Source: an uncultured Clostridia bacterium (lineage in GTDB: Bacteria; Bacillota; Clostridia; UBA1381). Taken from it: DNA of 32,889 bases. Location of the stretch: assembly GCA_904420525.1 (NCBI GenBank), contig CAJFVT010000068.1, positions 1 through 32,889 of the forward strand, given 5' to 3'. Of this stretch, positions 1 to 7,946 are shown piece after piece. The translations under genes and the position numbers were made by a program. Numbering within the stretch: position 1 is the stretch's first letter; each line of letters opens with the position of its first letter. Under the pieces are notes generated by a model. It saw only the letters and a list, made by a program, of their open reading frames with translations, ran no database searches and had not been told where the DNA came from.

Positions 1-714
1 ACGAGAGGAGAAAACCGCAGCGGCTTCAGCAGCTTTTGCTCCGCAGATGAGCTGGTCAGGAGCTGCGATACTGTGTTCATAACCGTCAATGACGCGGCTA
101 TCGCGGAGGTATGGCACGGTATCGGAGCGGATGCGGCAGACGGCAGGGTGATATGTCATTGCAGCGGCTCAGCGGCATCGGATATATTTGAGGGCGCAGA
201 TGAAGAGCTGGTGTGTTCTGTGCATCCTATGCTTGCATTCAGCAGTAAGGAAACATCGGCGGAGCAGATAAGGCGCGCCTTTTTCACGCTTGAGGGAGGG
301 AGCAGCGCCGTTATGAGAATGACGGAGCTTCTTGACAGCTGCGGAAATGAATATAAGATCATAAGCCGTGATTGCAAGCCGCTCTATCATGCCGCCGCAT
401 GCTTTGCGTCAAATCTGGTCACTGCCGTGTGCTCGGAAGCGCTGGAGCTTATGCGGAAATGCGGATTTTCAAATAATGAGGCGCTTGAGGCGCTCACGCC
501 GCTTATCGAGGAGAATGTGAGGAATATCTGCGAAAAAGGCATAAAACAGTCGCTCACAGGTCCGGTTTCGAGAGGAGATGCCGTTACAGTGTCGGAGCAT
601 CTCAGAGCGCTTGACGGAAGACAAAGGGACATATATATTCAGCTTAGCCGTGTGCTCGCGGAGCTTTCGGGACATACGGAGCTTGCTGATCTGCTGAGCG
701 GGGAGGACAGATAG
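1..714 (+). CDS. Rossmann-like/DUF2520 oxidoreductase, 5'-truncated by window edge
   Basis: The reading frame is open from base 1 to the TAG at 712-714, so the true start and the N-terminal glycine-rich dinucleotide-binding loop lie outside the window. What remains shows the family pattern: a Rossmann strand (VFITVND), then HCSGS, HPMLAFS, and a helical DUF2520 part containing KPLYHAAACFASNLVT and LTGPVSRGD. Proteins of this family resemble NAD(P)-dependent ketopantoate-reductase-like or F420-dependent oxidoreductases and are soluble. The substrate cannot be read from sequence. An internal GTG at 73 is unlikely to be the start because conserved Rossmann sequence precedes it. The rhamnosidase start lies 3 nt after the stop, so the two genes are probably cotranscribed, although the functions have no obvious link. 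Confidence in the family is good; function is open. Confidence 0.85.
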   Translation, partial: TRGENRSGFSSFCSADELVRSCDTVFITVNDAAIAEVWHGIGADAADGRVICHCSGSAASDIFEGADEELVCSVHPMLAFSSKETSAEQIRRAFFTLEGGSSAVMRMTELLDSCGNEYKIISRDCKPLYHAAACFASNLVTAVCSEALELMRKCGFSNNEALEALTPLIEENVRNICEKGIKQSLTGPVSRGDAVTVSEHLRALDGRQRDIYIQLSRVLAELSGHTELADLLSGEDR

Positions 715-717
715 AGC

Positions 718-3700
718 ATGGATGAAAGATCTAAGGTGACAGATAAAGTGTCCTGGGAAGGAGCTGAATGGATCAGTTCTCCGGGCGACACTATAAATGC
801 GGACGCGCTTGTAAAATATTCTATAGAAGCTGATGTGAGTATTGTCTCCGGGAGCGTTATCGGCATAGCGATAGCGGCAAGGAATAAGGATAATTATGTT
901 TTAGCGGAGATAGATATGGCCGGGCGGCTCGTGCGTTTTTTTGAATACAGCGACAACGCTTGGACTGATGGAGTTCCGGCCGTGACCGTTCTGGGAAAAA
1001 TGCGCGGATATGGGATAGGAGCGGATGCAGGCGCGGAGCGAGATATGCATCATATCGTGCTGTCTGTAGACAGGGCAAGGGTGACACTAAAGCTTAACGG
1101 CATATGTGTTGCAGATGATGACGTGATACCACAAGATCAGGTTTTCATGCCAAGGAAGCAGTGTATGCTGAATTTCGGTTTTAAGCAGGTGGAGGGGTGC
1201 GCCGTATATGACAGCATAACAGTACGGGCTGGTGAAAGGAATATTCTTTTATCTGATGATTTTGCGGATGACAGCGGTGTGCTTTCATGTCTCGGCAAGG
1301 TCACGGACAACGCGCTTGCTGTAGAGAATGAATTCAGACTGGTGAATGCAGTGCCGTCTGTGAACGTGCGCAGGTTTTTCAGGATCGATAGGGCGGTGAG
1401 GGATGCTAGGCTGTATGCTTCGGCCATGGGCTTTTATGAGGCGTATATAAACGGATCAAAGGTAAATGACACATTTTATGATCCCGGTTTTACCGATTAC
1501 CGGAAACGAATGTATTATCAGGAATTTGACGTTACCGGTCTGCTGAAGAACGGTGCGAACGTCATAGGCGCAACTGTAGCAAAGGGCTATTATACAGGGT
1601 ATATAGGCTATAATGCGCAGCCTATGGTATACGGCAGGAAGAACGCATTTATCTCAAAGCTTGTGATCGTATACGAGGACGGCATGGAAGAGACAATTGT
1701 TAGTGACGAAAAGTGGCAGTTTACATGCAAGGGTCCTGTAATGAATGCCGACTATCTGCAGGGAGAGGACTATGATGCCCGGCTGTGCATAGACTGGGCG
1801 GACGCGGATGACAGGCGCTGGGGGCAATGCGGTATAGTGCCGTGGCCGTGTGAGCCGGTGCCGACCAATGGTGTGCTTGAAAGAGAAAGCTTTGTTTTTG
1901 AAGCGCAGAGAGGTCCCGGTGCGGGTATTGAGCGCGTGTTGACGCCTGTATCAATTCATGAGCAGCCAAAAGGACATTTTATATATGATCTCGGCCAGAA
2001 CATGGTAGGGACTGTGCGGATAAGGCTGAACGGCATGAGAGGAGAGTCGATAAAGCTCAGATATGGTGAGATGTGCCGTAAAAGCGGGGAGCTTTATACA
2101 GCAAATCTCAGAAATGCTGCCAACACAGATACTTACACGCTGAGAGGAAGAGGAACTGAAGAGTTTATCCCGTCATTTACCTCTCACGGTTTCAGGTATA
2201 TAGAGATAACAGGGAATGGATATGCTCTGACACGTGAAAAGCATGATCTGATGATAAAAAGCATTGAAGGTCTTGTTATCACAAACGTAAGGGAAATGAC
2301 AGGCAGCTTTGAATGTTCTGATCCGCTTCTGAACAAGCTGCAAAAGAATATAGAATGGGGACAGCGCGGAAATTCACTGCTTGTATTTACCGACTGCCCG
2401 CAGCGCAATGAGCGTATGGGTTGGACGGGCGATGTCCAGGTTTTTGCCAAAACAGCCGCGTATAACATGAATGTAAAGGCTTTCATGAACAAATGGCTCA
2501 CAGATATGCGTGACGCGCAGCTTATGTATAATTTAAACGGCGCAGTCCCGGACACTGCGCCTCTGGGCGGTGACAACCGTAAAACAGGAGGCTGCGCCGG
2601 CTGGGGCGATGCAGCTGTGATAGTCCCGTGGGAAATGTACATAGCTTACGGTGATGAGACAGTGCTTCGAGATAATTATGAAATGATGAAGGCGTGGGTC
2701 GATTATCAGAGCAGGGAGGACAGGCAAAATCATGGTATGCGCACTGTTGACGGTGAGGAGGTGCCTGAATGTTCGGATCTCGCATCGATACCATATATAC
2801 AGATACAGCAGTCACGCGGTGATCACCTTGCGTTTGATGAGTCAACACCTTTTATACTCAGCGCCACAGCGTATGCTGCGCGCGCGGCCGAGCTGATGTA
2901 TAAAACAGCTGAGATACTCGACAGATATGAGGATGCGGAAAAATACCGCGCACGCTGTGAAAAGGTCAGAAGAGCATTCCGGGAAGCGTGGGTACAGGAG
3001 GACGGATCTCTGGCATATTGGGGAGAGATGAGCAAGTCCTGCGGGGATGTGAACGGAAATGTTATAAACAGGACGAGATATTGCAATTCTCCCGGCTCGG
3101 CTGCGAGACCCAGCCAGACGGCATATGCGCTTGCAATAGATTTTGGTCTGATACCGGAAGATAAGCTTATGCGCGCAGCAGAATGCTTTCAGCAGTCAAT
3201 AGACGACAGAAACGGGTTGCTTTCAGTAGGCTTTCTGGGGATATCGCATCTGGCTCCGGCGCTCACGAAAGCCAGACTTACAGAAACGGCATATGCGCTT
3301 TTGGAGCAGAAGGAGGATCCAAGCTGGCTCTACAGTGTGAGGAACGGCGCAACGACGATCTGGGAACGATGGGATTCATACATAGCTGAAACGGACGCTT
3401 TCGGAGCTGTGTCGATGAATTCATTTAATCATTATGCATACGGAGCAATCGGCGAGTGGATGTTCGGGACCATACTGGGTATAAACTCAAGCGAGAAAAA
3501 AGGCGAGACCGGTTATAGGAAGATAATACTGAAGCCAACGCCCGGCGGAAGCCTGAGCTTTGCTAAGGGAAGTTATATATGTCCTTACGGGATCATAAAA
3601 TCGGAATGGAGGATTGAAAACGGTATATTCAGCTATAATTGCACGATACCTGAAAATACGACTGCTGTATTGTATTTGCCCTTGATCGGAAATGCAGAAT

Positions 3701-3792
3701 ATTCAGGGCAAACTGAGCCGGTCAGGATGGAAAAATACAGAGCAGTTTATGAGCTGGACAGCGGAAGCTATAGCTTCAAAGCAATACTTTAG
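718..3792 (+). CDS. GH78 alpha-L-rhamnosidase, probably cytoplasmic
   Basis: This 1024-residue protein hydrolyses terminal alpha-L-rhamnose from oligosaccharides or plant glycosides. Domain order: a laminin-G/concanavalin-like beta region (about 27-173), the Bac_rhamnosid_N region with carbohydrate-binding jelly-roll (about 215-390), the conserved alpha-L-rhamnosidase region (about 400-510), the (alpha/alpha)6 catalytic barrel (about 515-890) and a C-terminal beta domain. The acidic cluster DCPQRNERMGWTGD (D559, E565, D572) and TTIWERWDS (E883) match the general-acid and base regions known in GH78. There is no signal peptide or sorting motif, so it probably acts on imported rhamnosides. It starts 3 nt after the upstream stop, with a GGGAGGA sequence upstream. 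The rhamnulokinase gene 2.4 kb away supports a rhamnose role. Family assignment is secure; the natural glycoside is unknown. Confidence 0.95.
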   Translation: MDERSKVTDKVSWEGAEWISSPGDTINADALVKYSIEADVSIVSGSVIGIAIAARNKDNYVLAEIDMAGRLVRFFEYSDNAWTDGVPAVTVLGKMRGYGIGADAGAERDMHHIVLSVDRARVTLKLNGICVADDDVIPQDQVFMPRKQCMLNFGFKQVEGCAVYDSITVRAGERNILLSDDFADDSGVLSCLGKVTDNALAVENEFRLVNAVPSVNVRRFFRIDRAVRDARLYASAMGFYEAYINGSKVNDTFYDPGFTDYRKRMYYQEFDVTGLLKNGANVIGATVAKGYYTGYIGYNAQPMVYGRKNAFISKLVIVYEDGMEETIVSDEKWQFTCKGPVMNADYLQGEDYDARLCIDWADADDRRWGQCGIVPWPCEPVPTNGVLERESFVFEAQRGPGAGIERVLTPVSIHEQPKGHFIYDLGQNMVGTVRIRLNGMRGESIKLRYGEMCRKSGELYTANLRNAANTDTYTLRGRGTEEFIPSFTSHGFRYIEITGNGYALTREKHDLMIKSIEGLVITNVREMTGSFECSDPLLNKLQKNIEWGQRGNSLLVFTDCPQRNERMGWTGDVQVFAKTAAYNMNVKAFMNKWLTDMRDAQLMYNLNGAVPDTAPLGGDNRKTGGCAGWGDAAVIVPWEMYIAYGDETVLRDNYEMMKAWVDYQSREDRQNHGMRTVDGEEVPECSDLASIPYIQIQQSRGDHLAFDESTPFILSATAYAARAAELMYKTAEILDRYEDAEKYRARCEKVRRAFREAWVQEDGSLAYWGEMSKSCGDVNGNVINRTRYCNSPGSAARPSQTAYALAIDFGLIPEDKLMRAAECFQQSIDDRNGLLSVGFLGISHLAPALTKARLTETAYALLEQKEDPSWLYSVRNGATTIWERWDSYIAETDAFGAVSMNSFNHYAYGAIGEWMFGTILGINSSEKKGETGYRKIILKPTPGGSLSFAKGSYICPYGIIKSEWRIENGIFSYNCTIPENTTAVLYLPLIGNAEYSGQTEPVRMEKYRAVYELDSGSYSFKAIL

Positions 3793-3802
3793 TCAAGAAA
3801 AA

Positions 3803-3837
3803 GGGCATCATCGCAAATTTTTGCATCGATGATGCCC
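3803..3837 (-). terminator. Intrinsic terminator between convergent genes
   Basis: An 11-bp perfect stem (GGGCATCATCG at 3803-3813 with CGATGATGCCC at 3827-3837) has a 13-nt loop. Read on the minus strand it is followed directly by a CTTTTTC tract, so it best ends the BlaI/M56/stalk operon. On the plus strand a weaker T-run (near 3844-3848) follows a few bases later, so it may also stop rhamnosidase transcription. Confidence 0.85.
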
Positions 3838-3878
3838 CTCCTGCATTTTTGGTACTCAAGCAGAGCAGAGACCAACGC

Positions 3879-4607
3879 TCAGTAGTTTATAGTTATTACA
3901 AGAGCTTCTTTGTCAAATGTGACTGCGCCCTCATAGTATGTATCGTGAGCCGCGTCATCCCATTTGAGATTATCTATTCCGCCTACGATGTATGCCAGCT
4001 TGCGAATAGGTACGTATACCGTATCATTTACCATCACCGGACAAGAGAAATTAAATCCGGCGCCGCCTCCGCTGCCGACCTGATAGACCTCTGTTTCCCC
4101 GTTCGGCGCGATCACCTCAATGAGCGGGAACTGACGGTTATAGCTGCCGGTCTGACCGTAGATATAATTGTCGGTTTCGTTTGTAACGTGACTTTTTAGC
4201 CACGTTGGACCGTGTTCCTGATCCTCGTAATAAGGGAAATCATATTTGATCTGATCTGCATATTTGCTCTTGTCAACATCGTATATGACCGTATATCCGA
4301 GCTTTTCATATACCTCGCGCAGAGGGATATAATAGCTGTCGGTATCGGTAGTCTGGTTAGTAGGGACCTTTATTATATCGACAGCATAGCTTCTCCCGTT
4401 TATGATAAGCTCCCCGTCCGGCAGGTCAAGCCCGTCCACGGCCGCCATAACGACAGTTGCGCAGATGGCTGTGCAGGTCAATGTGACGGCAGATACAGCA
4501 GCTGCGATGCGTGATATGCGTCCCTGACTTGAGCGTATTTTTGAAAATCGCTTCTGCAGCGTTTTTGCGCTGCTGCTCATCTTTGTGGTATATAATTTTT
4601 CCAGCAT
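3879..4607 (-). CDS. Membrane-anchored stalk-domain (copper amine oxidase N-like) protein, BlaR1 C-terminal-half-like
   Basis: This 242-residue protein has a basic cytoplasmic N-terminus (1-30), one hydrophobic span (about 33-57) and an extracellular region with stalk-domain motifs: LIINGRSYAVD, YYIPLREVYEKLGYTVIYD, and again TVYVPIRKLAYIVGG...LKWD. Stalk domains occur in Firmicutes envelope proteins and at the C-terminus of some M56 proteins. The N-terminus (KLYTTKMSSSAKTLQKRF) resembles the segment that normally continues an M56 peptidase after its metal-ligand helix. The gene lies 16 nt after the M56 stop with its own AAAGGAG site 10 nt before the ATG, in a different frame. I infer that it is the detached sensor/anchor part of the neighbouring M56 protein. 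The ligand is unknown. The terminator at 3803-3837 follows. Confidence 0.75.
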   Translation of the reverse strand: MLEKLYTTKMSSSAKTLQKRFSKIRSSQGRISRIAAAVSAVTLTCTAICATVVMAAVDGLDLPDGELIINGRSYAVDIIKVPTNQTTDTDSYYIPLREVYEKLGYTVIYDVDKSKYADQIKYDFPYYEDQEHGPTWLKSHVTNETDNYIYGQTGSYNRQFPLIEVIAPNGETEVYQVGSGGGAGFNFSCPVMVNDTVYVPIRKLAYIVGGIDNLKWDDAAHDTYYEGAVTFDKEALVITINY

Positions 4608-4623
4608 CTCTATTCATCTCCTT

Positions 4624-5445
4624 TCATTCCGCAAGATACAGAATGGTTTTCATATAGAGCTTTTGCTCCTCATCAGACATATTTTTTGTTACAGACATAT
4701 CGCATGAAACCTCGCATGCTTCACTTATATTGGCGCAAAGCAGATAACATAAAGGATTGAACCAGTGCAGTGCATTTACAAATATAGAAAGCCATTTTAT
4801 AAACAGATCATTCCTTTTGTAATGAGTCAATTCATGCAGAAACACCATGTACATCTTTTCATCGGATATTTCCCTGCATGGGATATATACGATAGGGAAC
4901 AGGATTCCGGAAAGCATAGGTGAATTCACATCCTCTGCCATCCTGATCCGGATATTGCGTTTTATGCCCAGCTCCCTTTTTGCCTGCTCAAGTATAGGAC
5001 TGTATTCGATCCGCACAGAGTACGTTCTTTTGCGCGAAAGATAGATCATATAGCTCAGCAGCACCACAAGTAGGAAAACACATACTCCCGCAAACCATAT
5101 ATAGGCGATCAGATCAACCAGCCTTATGCTGTGTGAGGGACTTACGATTATCTCTCTTGAGGCTATAGGTGTGATTTCTGCTGTTATGGGACTGTCCGGA
5201 TCTGTATCTGATACCTGATCGGCCGCGATCTGTGTCTGCTGTATGACCGTAAGCTTTTGCGCTTCTTTTTTAGGGATAATCTTGTATACCGGGATAATCA
5301 TCGCAAGCAGCACAGCTACCCATACATAATACTGCCACTTAGCAGGAAATTTTTTTGATGTTACCGGCTTTAGACACAAGAGCACTGCTGTTATAGCCGA
5401 ACCAAACAGACTCAGAACGATGATTGTCCTGAAAAGCTCGTACAT
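4624..5445 (-). CDS. M56 family (BlaR1/MecR1-type) membrane metallopeptidase, short form
   Basis: The protein has 273 residues from the ATG at 5445, which has GGAG 8 nt upstream and lies 4 nt after the repressor stop. An upstream in-frame TTG at 5463 would overlap blaI. There are hydrophobic spans near 4-25, 39-57 and 112-136, then a cytoplasmic zinc peptidase with HELTH (204-208) and a downstream glutamate in SEACEVSCD as the probable third ligand. The family senses envelope stress such as beta-lactams and relieves BlaI-type repression by proteolysis. The protein stops at KLYMKTILYLAE, right after the catalytic domain, and lacks the usual C-terminal membrane span and extracellular sensor. 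Those features appear in the next gene. Family is certain; the inducer is unknown. Confidence 0.9.
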   Translation of the reverse strand: MYELFRTIIVLSLFGSAITAVLLCLKPVTSKKFPAKWQYYVWVAVLLAMIIPVYKIIPKKEAQKLTVIQQTQIAADQVSDTDPDSPITAEITPIASREIIVSPSHSIRLVDLIAYIWFAGVCVFLLVVLLSYMIYLSRKRTYSVRIEYSPILEQAKRELGIKRNIRIRMAEDVNSPMLSGILFPIVYIPCREISDEKMYMVFLHELTHYKRNDLFIKWLSIFVNALHWFNPLCYLLCANISEACEVSCDMSVTKNMSDEEQKLYMKTILYLAE

Positions 5446-5449
5446 GATA

Positions 5450-5818
5450 TCACTCCAGTTCAAACATTTTTTTCAGCTCCGACATATCCTCTTTTGAAAG
5501 CTTCTTGTTTTCATAGAGTGCCGCGACAAGATTTTTGACCGAGCCGTTATACAGCTTTGAAAGGAAGCTCTGCGTTTCGCTCATATCGTAATCAGACTGC
5601 CTGAGCAGAGGATAATACAGATTTGTTTTTCCTTTTTTATCGCAGGAAACTATACCCTTTTTTAAAAGACGCTGCAGAAAAGTAGAAACGGTAGAAGCGG
5701 ACCAGTCATTGCCGAGGCCATTTACCACTTCAGCTACAGTCATCTTTGAGTTTGATCTCCAAAGCAGCTTCATTATCTCATATTCGGAATCTGTGATAGT
5801 CTGTTTCGTGTTTGACAT
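5450..5818 (-). CDS. BlaI/MecI/CopY family transcriptional repressor
   Basis: This 122-residue protein has the BlaI-family winged helix (about 5-75: ITDSEYEIMKLLW, MTVAEVVNGL, STVSTFLQRLLKKGIV) and a C-terminal dimerisation helix pair (about 88-122). Homologues bind as dimers to TACAnnTGTA operators and are inactivated when the partner M56 protease is triggered. Such sites cover the promoter just upstream (5887-5937), so autorepression is very likely. The ribosome binding site is AAGGGAGG, 9 nt before the ATG. The M56 gene follows after 4 nt. Whether the system controls genes beyond its own operon cannot be seen here. Confidence 0.93.
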   Translation of the reverse strand: MSNTKQTITDSEYEIMKLLWRSNSKMTVAEVVNGLGNDWSASTVSTFLQRLLKKGIVSCDKKGKTNLYYPLLRQSDYDMSETQSFLSKLYNGSVKNLVAALYENKKLSKEDMSELKKMFELE

Positions 5819-5886
5819 AGAACAAAACCTCCCTTTGTCTATGAACTTTTATTTCGATATAGCGGTGCCATCAGCTGCTAACACCG

Positions 5887-5898
5887 CTACATCTGTAG
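5887..5898. promoter_or_regulatory. BlaI-type operator 1 (downstream of -10)
   Basis: CTACATCTGTAG is a perfect TACAnnTGTA palindrome (extended by GC on each side, 5886-5899) that matches the BlaI/MecI operator core. It lies just downstream of the -10 box of the minus-strand blaI promoter, where a bound dimer would block initiation. Confidence 0.75.
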
Positions 5899-5909
5899 CT
5901 ACTATATAC

Positions 5910-5938
5910 ATTATATCATTTGTAGCTACATTTGTCAA
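5910..5938 (-). promoter_or_regulatory. blaI operon sigma-A promoter
   Basis: On the minus strand: TTGACA (5938-5933), a 17-nt spacer and TATAAT (5915-5910), with TG one base before the -10. Both hexamers are full consensus at ideal spacing, so the promoter needs strong repression, which fits the overlapping operator-like sequences. Confidence 0.88.
5921..5937. promoter_or_regulatory. BlaI-type operator 2 overlapping spacer and -35
   Basis: TGTAGCTACA (5921-5930) is a perfect palindrome inside the promoter spacer, and TACATTTGTC (5927-5936) matches TACAnnTGTA at all but the last base and overlaps the -35. Its centre is about 39 bp from operator 1. The exact bound half-sites need a footprint; the grouping around the promoter is direct observation. 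Confidence 0.65.
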
Positions 5939-5990
5939 GATGTTTTTGCAAATTTAGTATTCATGATTTTTAGTGAGTTATCAAAGAAAA

Positions 5991-6032
5991 AGCCTCCCTG
6001 CAAAGATCATTGATGACCTTTGCAGAGAGGCT
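5991..6032 (-). terminator. Intrinsic terminator of the rhaB/small-peptide unit
   Basis: Arms 5991-6005 and 6018-6032 form a 15-position stem with one mismatch. On the minus strand the stem is followed by GCTTTTTTCTTTG, a typical U-tract. It follows the 36-residue peptide gene closely, so that small gene is inside the rhaB transcript. Confidence 0.9.
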
Positions 6033-6045
6033 GTGTATCAATCCC

Positions 6046-6156
6046 TTATCTGTTTAATAGAACGATAATAAACACCACTATAAGCGCCGCTAAAACGATG
6101 CCGAGTCCTGCTACAAGAAGCTTATATTTTAACAGCGGATCTTTTTTCTTGCTCAT
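6046..6156 (-). CDS. 36-residue single-span membrane peptide downstream of rhaB
   Basis: An ATG at 6156 opens a 37-codon frame ending at TAA 6046-6048. The product starts MSKKKDPLLKYKLLVAG and continues with an uninterrupted hydrophobic stretch (GIVLAALIVVFIIVLL) ending in NR. This is a lysine-rich cytoplasmic N-terminus followed by one transmembrane helix. It starts 17 nt after the rhamnulokinase stop and lies before the terminator at 5991-6032, so it is cotranscribed. AAAGGG lies about 12 nt before the ATG, which is a little far. The positive-inside design and tidy placement argue for a real gene. I do not recognise the family; small regulators of transporters often look like this, but no partner is shown. 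Confidence 0.6.
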   Translation of the reverse strand: MSKKKDPLLKYKLLVAGLGIVLAALIVVFIIVLLNR

Positions 6157-6173
6157 TTATAATATCAATCCCT

Positions 6174-7664
6174 TTATTGTGTTTTTGCGATAATGCTCTT
6201 CCATTTTTCATAAGCGCTGTCCCATGCTTCACTGTCCTGCGGCTGATATTCGGCAATATCAAAGCTGTTCTTAACGATCCTGCGTCCCTCGTTAAGGTCT
6301 TTGATCGCTCCCATCGCGATACCCTGAACTATGATATTTCCGATGCTTGTTGCCTCAACAGGGCCCGCGTTTACTACTCTCTTTGTAGCGTTAGCGGTAA
6401 ACTGACATATCATCTTGTCCTTTATGCCTCCGCCGACTATGTTGACAACATTATATTTATTGCCCGTGACATCCTCCATGCCCTCTATCGTGTAGCGGTA
6501 ACGGAATGCCAGGCTTTCTGCGATGCACCTGATTATCTCGCCCTTTGTTTCAGGTACCTTTTGTCCTGTCTTTTCGCAGTATTCTCTTATACGCTTAGGC
6601 ATATTTCCGGGAGTCTGGAATGCGGCGTAATCAGGATCTATGAGGCTTGCAAAGGGTTCCGCAGCCCGTGCCTGCTGCTCAAGCTCATCGAATGAGAGAA
6701 GAGTTCCTTCTCTGTCCCACTGACGGCGGCTTTCCTGAATGAGCCATAATCCCATGATATTCTTAAGGAAACGGATGGTCTTATCAACGCCGCCCTCATT
6801 CGTAAAGTTGTATTTCATGGCCTCATCAGAGGTGTTGGGCTTATCGAGCTCAACGCCCATAAGCGACCATGTACCCGATGATATGTAGATGAAATCCTTT
6901 TTGTCGGCTACCGGCACTGAAGCTACAGCAGAGCCTGTGTCGTGAGAAGCGACTGCGATGATCGGCACCTCAGCGATCCCAAGCTCCTCGGCCAGCTCAG
7001 GCTTTAACGTTCCAACCACCTCACCTGGGTATATAACATCAGTAAGCATATCCGTTGGTATACCCATCTTCTTTAGCATATCATAAGACCATTCATGCTT
7101 TTCCGAATTGAACATCTGTGCAGTTGAGGCTATTGTGTACTCAGTTTTTTTAACTCCGGTAAGGAAGAAATTGAAAAGGTCAGGCATGAACAGAAGTGTT
7201 TTTGCATTTTCAAGGGTCACATCACCGCTGAGCTTCGCTGAAAGCAGCTGGAACACTGTATTGAACCAGTTAAAGGCGATACCGGTCTCTTTGAATATAT
7301 CCTCCTTCGGGACGAGCTTGAACGCCTCATCATACATTCCCTCTGTTCTGGTATCGCGATAGTGATATGGATTGCCCAGAAGCTTATCATCCTTGTCGAG
7401 AAGACCGTAGTCAACTCCCCAAGTATCGATACCGATGCAGTCTATATCTCTGTCACCGGAATTTGCGCACTTTAAAATGCCCTGCTTGATCTCAAAGAAC
7501 AAGCGAAGCACGTCCCAGTGAAGGCATCCGTTTATGTTTACAGGATCGTTTGAGAAACGGTGCTTTTCCTCAAGCGTAAGTTTTTCGCCATCGAATACGG
7601 CGAGAATAGCACGACCCGATGACGCGCCGAAATCGAACGCTAAGAATTTATATGTTTTTGCCAT
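6174..7664 (-). CDS. rhaB: Rhamnulokinase
   Basis: This 496-residue FGGY-family sugar kinase phosphorylates L-rhamnulose to L-rhamnulose 1-phosphate with ATP in the cytoplasm. The N-terminal phosphate loop DFGASSGR starts at D11. RhaB-typical GIDTWGVDYGLLD, HYRDTRTEGM, SHDTGSAVASVP (probable catalytic base D242), YISSGTWSLMGVE and the C-terminal nucleotide-site segment VNIVGGGIKD are all present. Length is normal for RhaB. The ATG at 7664 has AAAGGAGA about 8 nt upstream. A consensus promoter lies at 7727-7755 and the transcript probably ends at 5991-6032. Rhamnose isomerase, aldolase and a transporter are not in this window, so the pathway is completed elsewhere. The GH78 enzyme nearby would supply rhamnose. 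Confidence 0.95.
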   Translation of the reverse strand: MAKTYKFLAFDFGASSGRAILAVFDGEKLTLEEKHRFSNDPVNINGCLHWDVLRLFFEIKQGILKCANSGDRDIDCIGIDTWGVDYGLLDKDDKLLGNPYHYRDTRTEGMYDEAFKLVPKEDIFKETGIAFNWFNTVFQLLSAKLSGDVTLENAKTLLFMPDLFNFFLTGVKKTEYTIASTAQMFNSEKHEWSYDMLKKMGIPTDMLTDVIYPGEVVGTLKPELAEELGIAEVPIIAVASHDTGSAVASVPVADKKDFIYISSGTWSLMGVELDKPNTSDEAMKYNFTNEGGVDKTIRFLKNIMGLWLIQESRRQWDREGTLLSFDELEQQARAAEPFASLIDPDYAAFQTPGNMPKRIREYCEKTGQKVPETKGEIIRCIAESLAFRYRYTIEGMEDVTGNKYNVVNIVGGGIKDKMICQFTANATKRVVNAGPVEATSIGNIIVQGIAMGAIKDLNEGRRIVKNSFDIAEYQPQDSEAWDSAYEKWKSIIAKTQ

Positions 7665-7726
7665 GTTTTGTTTCTCCTTTACATGTATTTCCGGAAATTC
7701 TTGCTCCGGTTATAAATATTTATATT

Positions 7727-7755
7727 ATTATATAATATCTGAAAGACTATGTCAA
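7727..7755 (-). promoter_or_regulatory. rhaB promoter
   Basis: On the minus strand: TTGACA (7755-7750), a 17-nt spacer and TATAAT (7732-7727). Between the start site and rhaB there is a 10-bp palindrome TTTCCGGAAA (7688-7697), a possible regulator site whose factor I cannot name. Confidence 0.82.
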
Positions 7756-7860
7756 TTTAAACAGAAGTCTATTTTTATTAAATTACAGTGGATTTTGAAT
7801 GATTTTCAGATATATTTGGAACATGATCTGATCATTTACAGTAAATTTTCAAAATTGCAG

Positions 7861-7889
7861 TTGTTTTAAGCCTATTTTTATGATATAAT
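7861..7889 (+). promoter_or_regulatory. Promoter of the DUF1538/PII operon
   Basis: TTGTTT (7861-7866), a 17-nt spacer and TATAAT (7884-7889) with TG one base before the -10. The stretch between this and the divergent rhaB promoter is very AT-rich. Confidence 0.7.
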
Positions 7890-7946
7890 TACATGTGTGT
7901 ATATTTATAATCAATATATTCAAGATAATACAGAGGAGGTTTTTGA

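Noticed and set aside
4608-4626. Frameshift error joining the M56 peptidase and stalk protein
   Set aside because: The second frame has an in-frame TGA at 4614-4616 upstream of its ATG, so one indel near the junction would not give a clean fusion, and a proper ribosome site is present. Kept as a split-gene finding.
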